A stretch of 64,000 nt of DNA from Tsuneonella amylolytica (GTDB taxonomy: Bacteria > Pseudomonadota > Alphaproteobacteria > Sphingomonadales > Sphingomonadaceae): assembly GCF_003626915.1 (NCBI RefSeq), contig NZ_CP032570.1, positions 2,045,001 to 2,109,000 on the forward strand. Reading direction: 5' to 3'. The position numbers and the translations under genes were made by a program. Below the pieces are notes generated by a model that was given only the letters and a program-made list of their open reading frames with translations, was not told the DNA's origin and did not search any database. Below, one piece after another: positions 63,891 through 64,000 of this stretch (positions within the stretch are counted from its first letter, which is position 1; each line of letters begins with the position of its first letter).

Positions 63891-64000
63891 ATGACACCGT
63901 CGGACAGAACGCCCCTGAATGCCGCCGATCGCGGGGACGCGGTCGAGCAGGCGTTCCGCGGCGATCTGTACGGAGAACAGTATCTCGCGTCAGAGCTGGC
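63891..64000 (+). CDS. Unidentified gene, 5' end only
   Basis: An ATG at 63891 opens a frame of 36 codons that runs off the window (MTPSDRTPLNAADRGDAVEQ...). It is divergent from the MFS gene with 74 bp between the starts. I do not recognise it; a regulator would be a usual neighbour, but nothing here proves it. Confidence 0.5.
   Translation, partial: MTPSDRTPLNAADRGDAVEQAFRGDLYGEQYLASEL

Overview
The window looks like high-GC chromosomal DNA of an alphaproteobacterium, most likely a sphingomonad (Erythrobacteraceae/Sphingomonadaceae). The evidence is the rrn order tRNA-Ile, tRNA-Ala, 23S, 5S, tRNA-fMet, three large sphingomonad-type TonB-dependent receptors (TBDRs), a DUF6961-like product and many GTGA/ATGA-overlapped gene pairs. 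This placement is by recognition, not by a database search.

Layout. 1-3809: distal part of a ribosomal RNA operon (16S lies off the left edge). 3994-10240: core genes. They include a glyoxalase I, a four-gene overlapping operon (single-domain response regulator, YaiO-type outer-membrane barrel, membrane-anchored HEAT-repeat protein, processive family-2 glycosyltransferase) that looks like an exopolysaccharide synthesis/export module, a crotonase, a thioesterase and tRNA-Cys.

10334-24758: a 14.4-kb genomic island inserted in tRNA-Thr(CGT). It is bounded by an exact 45-bp direct repeat of the tRNA 3' half and carries a tyrosine integrase near its right end. Its cargo includes a 1352-residue protein that fuses a HigA-type repressor domain to a restriction-endonuclease-like domain and a long helical region. 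That gene is driven from what looks like a self-regulated leaderless promoter with two matching palindromic operators. A convergent PD-(D/E)XK/DUF2075 nuclease-helicase lies beside it. The pair is a good candidate for an undescribed defence locus. The rest of the island holds a PDZ-SHOCT protein, a secreted nuclease, DUF4230, two related unknown proteins, a RepA-like ATPase, a possible GIY-YIG protein and an Excalibur protein. Several genes have a hairpin/T-run directly next to the ribosome binding site.

24975-43085: an accessory catabolic region with two TBDRs, three type-B carboxylesterases, a DUF3089 hydrolase, an amidohydrolase, an MmgE/PrpD protein and three TetR-type regulators, one fused to a second HTH. 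The gene content suggests uptake and hydrolysis of an ester-containing compound; the substrate is unknown.

43364-50107: a six-gene minus-strand polysaccharide operon (Gmd, flippase, FkbM methyltransferase, glycosyltransferase, GDP-sugar SDR, sugar C-methyltransferase). It probably makes a C-methyl-branched 6-deoxyhexose. 50318-52184: DUF427 and ABC1-kinase genes.

52198-63816: a sulfoquinovose (plant sulfolipid sugar) utilisation locus. A seven-gene minus-strand operon runs GH31 sulfoquinovosidase, LacI regulator, aldo/keto reductase (SmoB-like), flavin-dependent monooxygenase (SmoC-like), GlpD, FMN reductase, degenerate RibB-like protein. It is divergent from a TBDR, with an MFS transporter beyond. 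This matches the sulfo-SMO pathway, but uptake would be by TBDR plus MFS rather than the ABC system known from Agrobacterium. The window ends inside an unidentified gene that starts at 63891.
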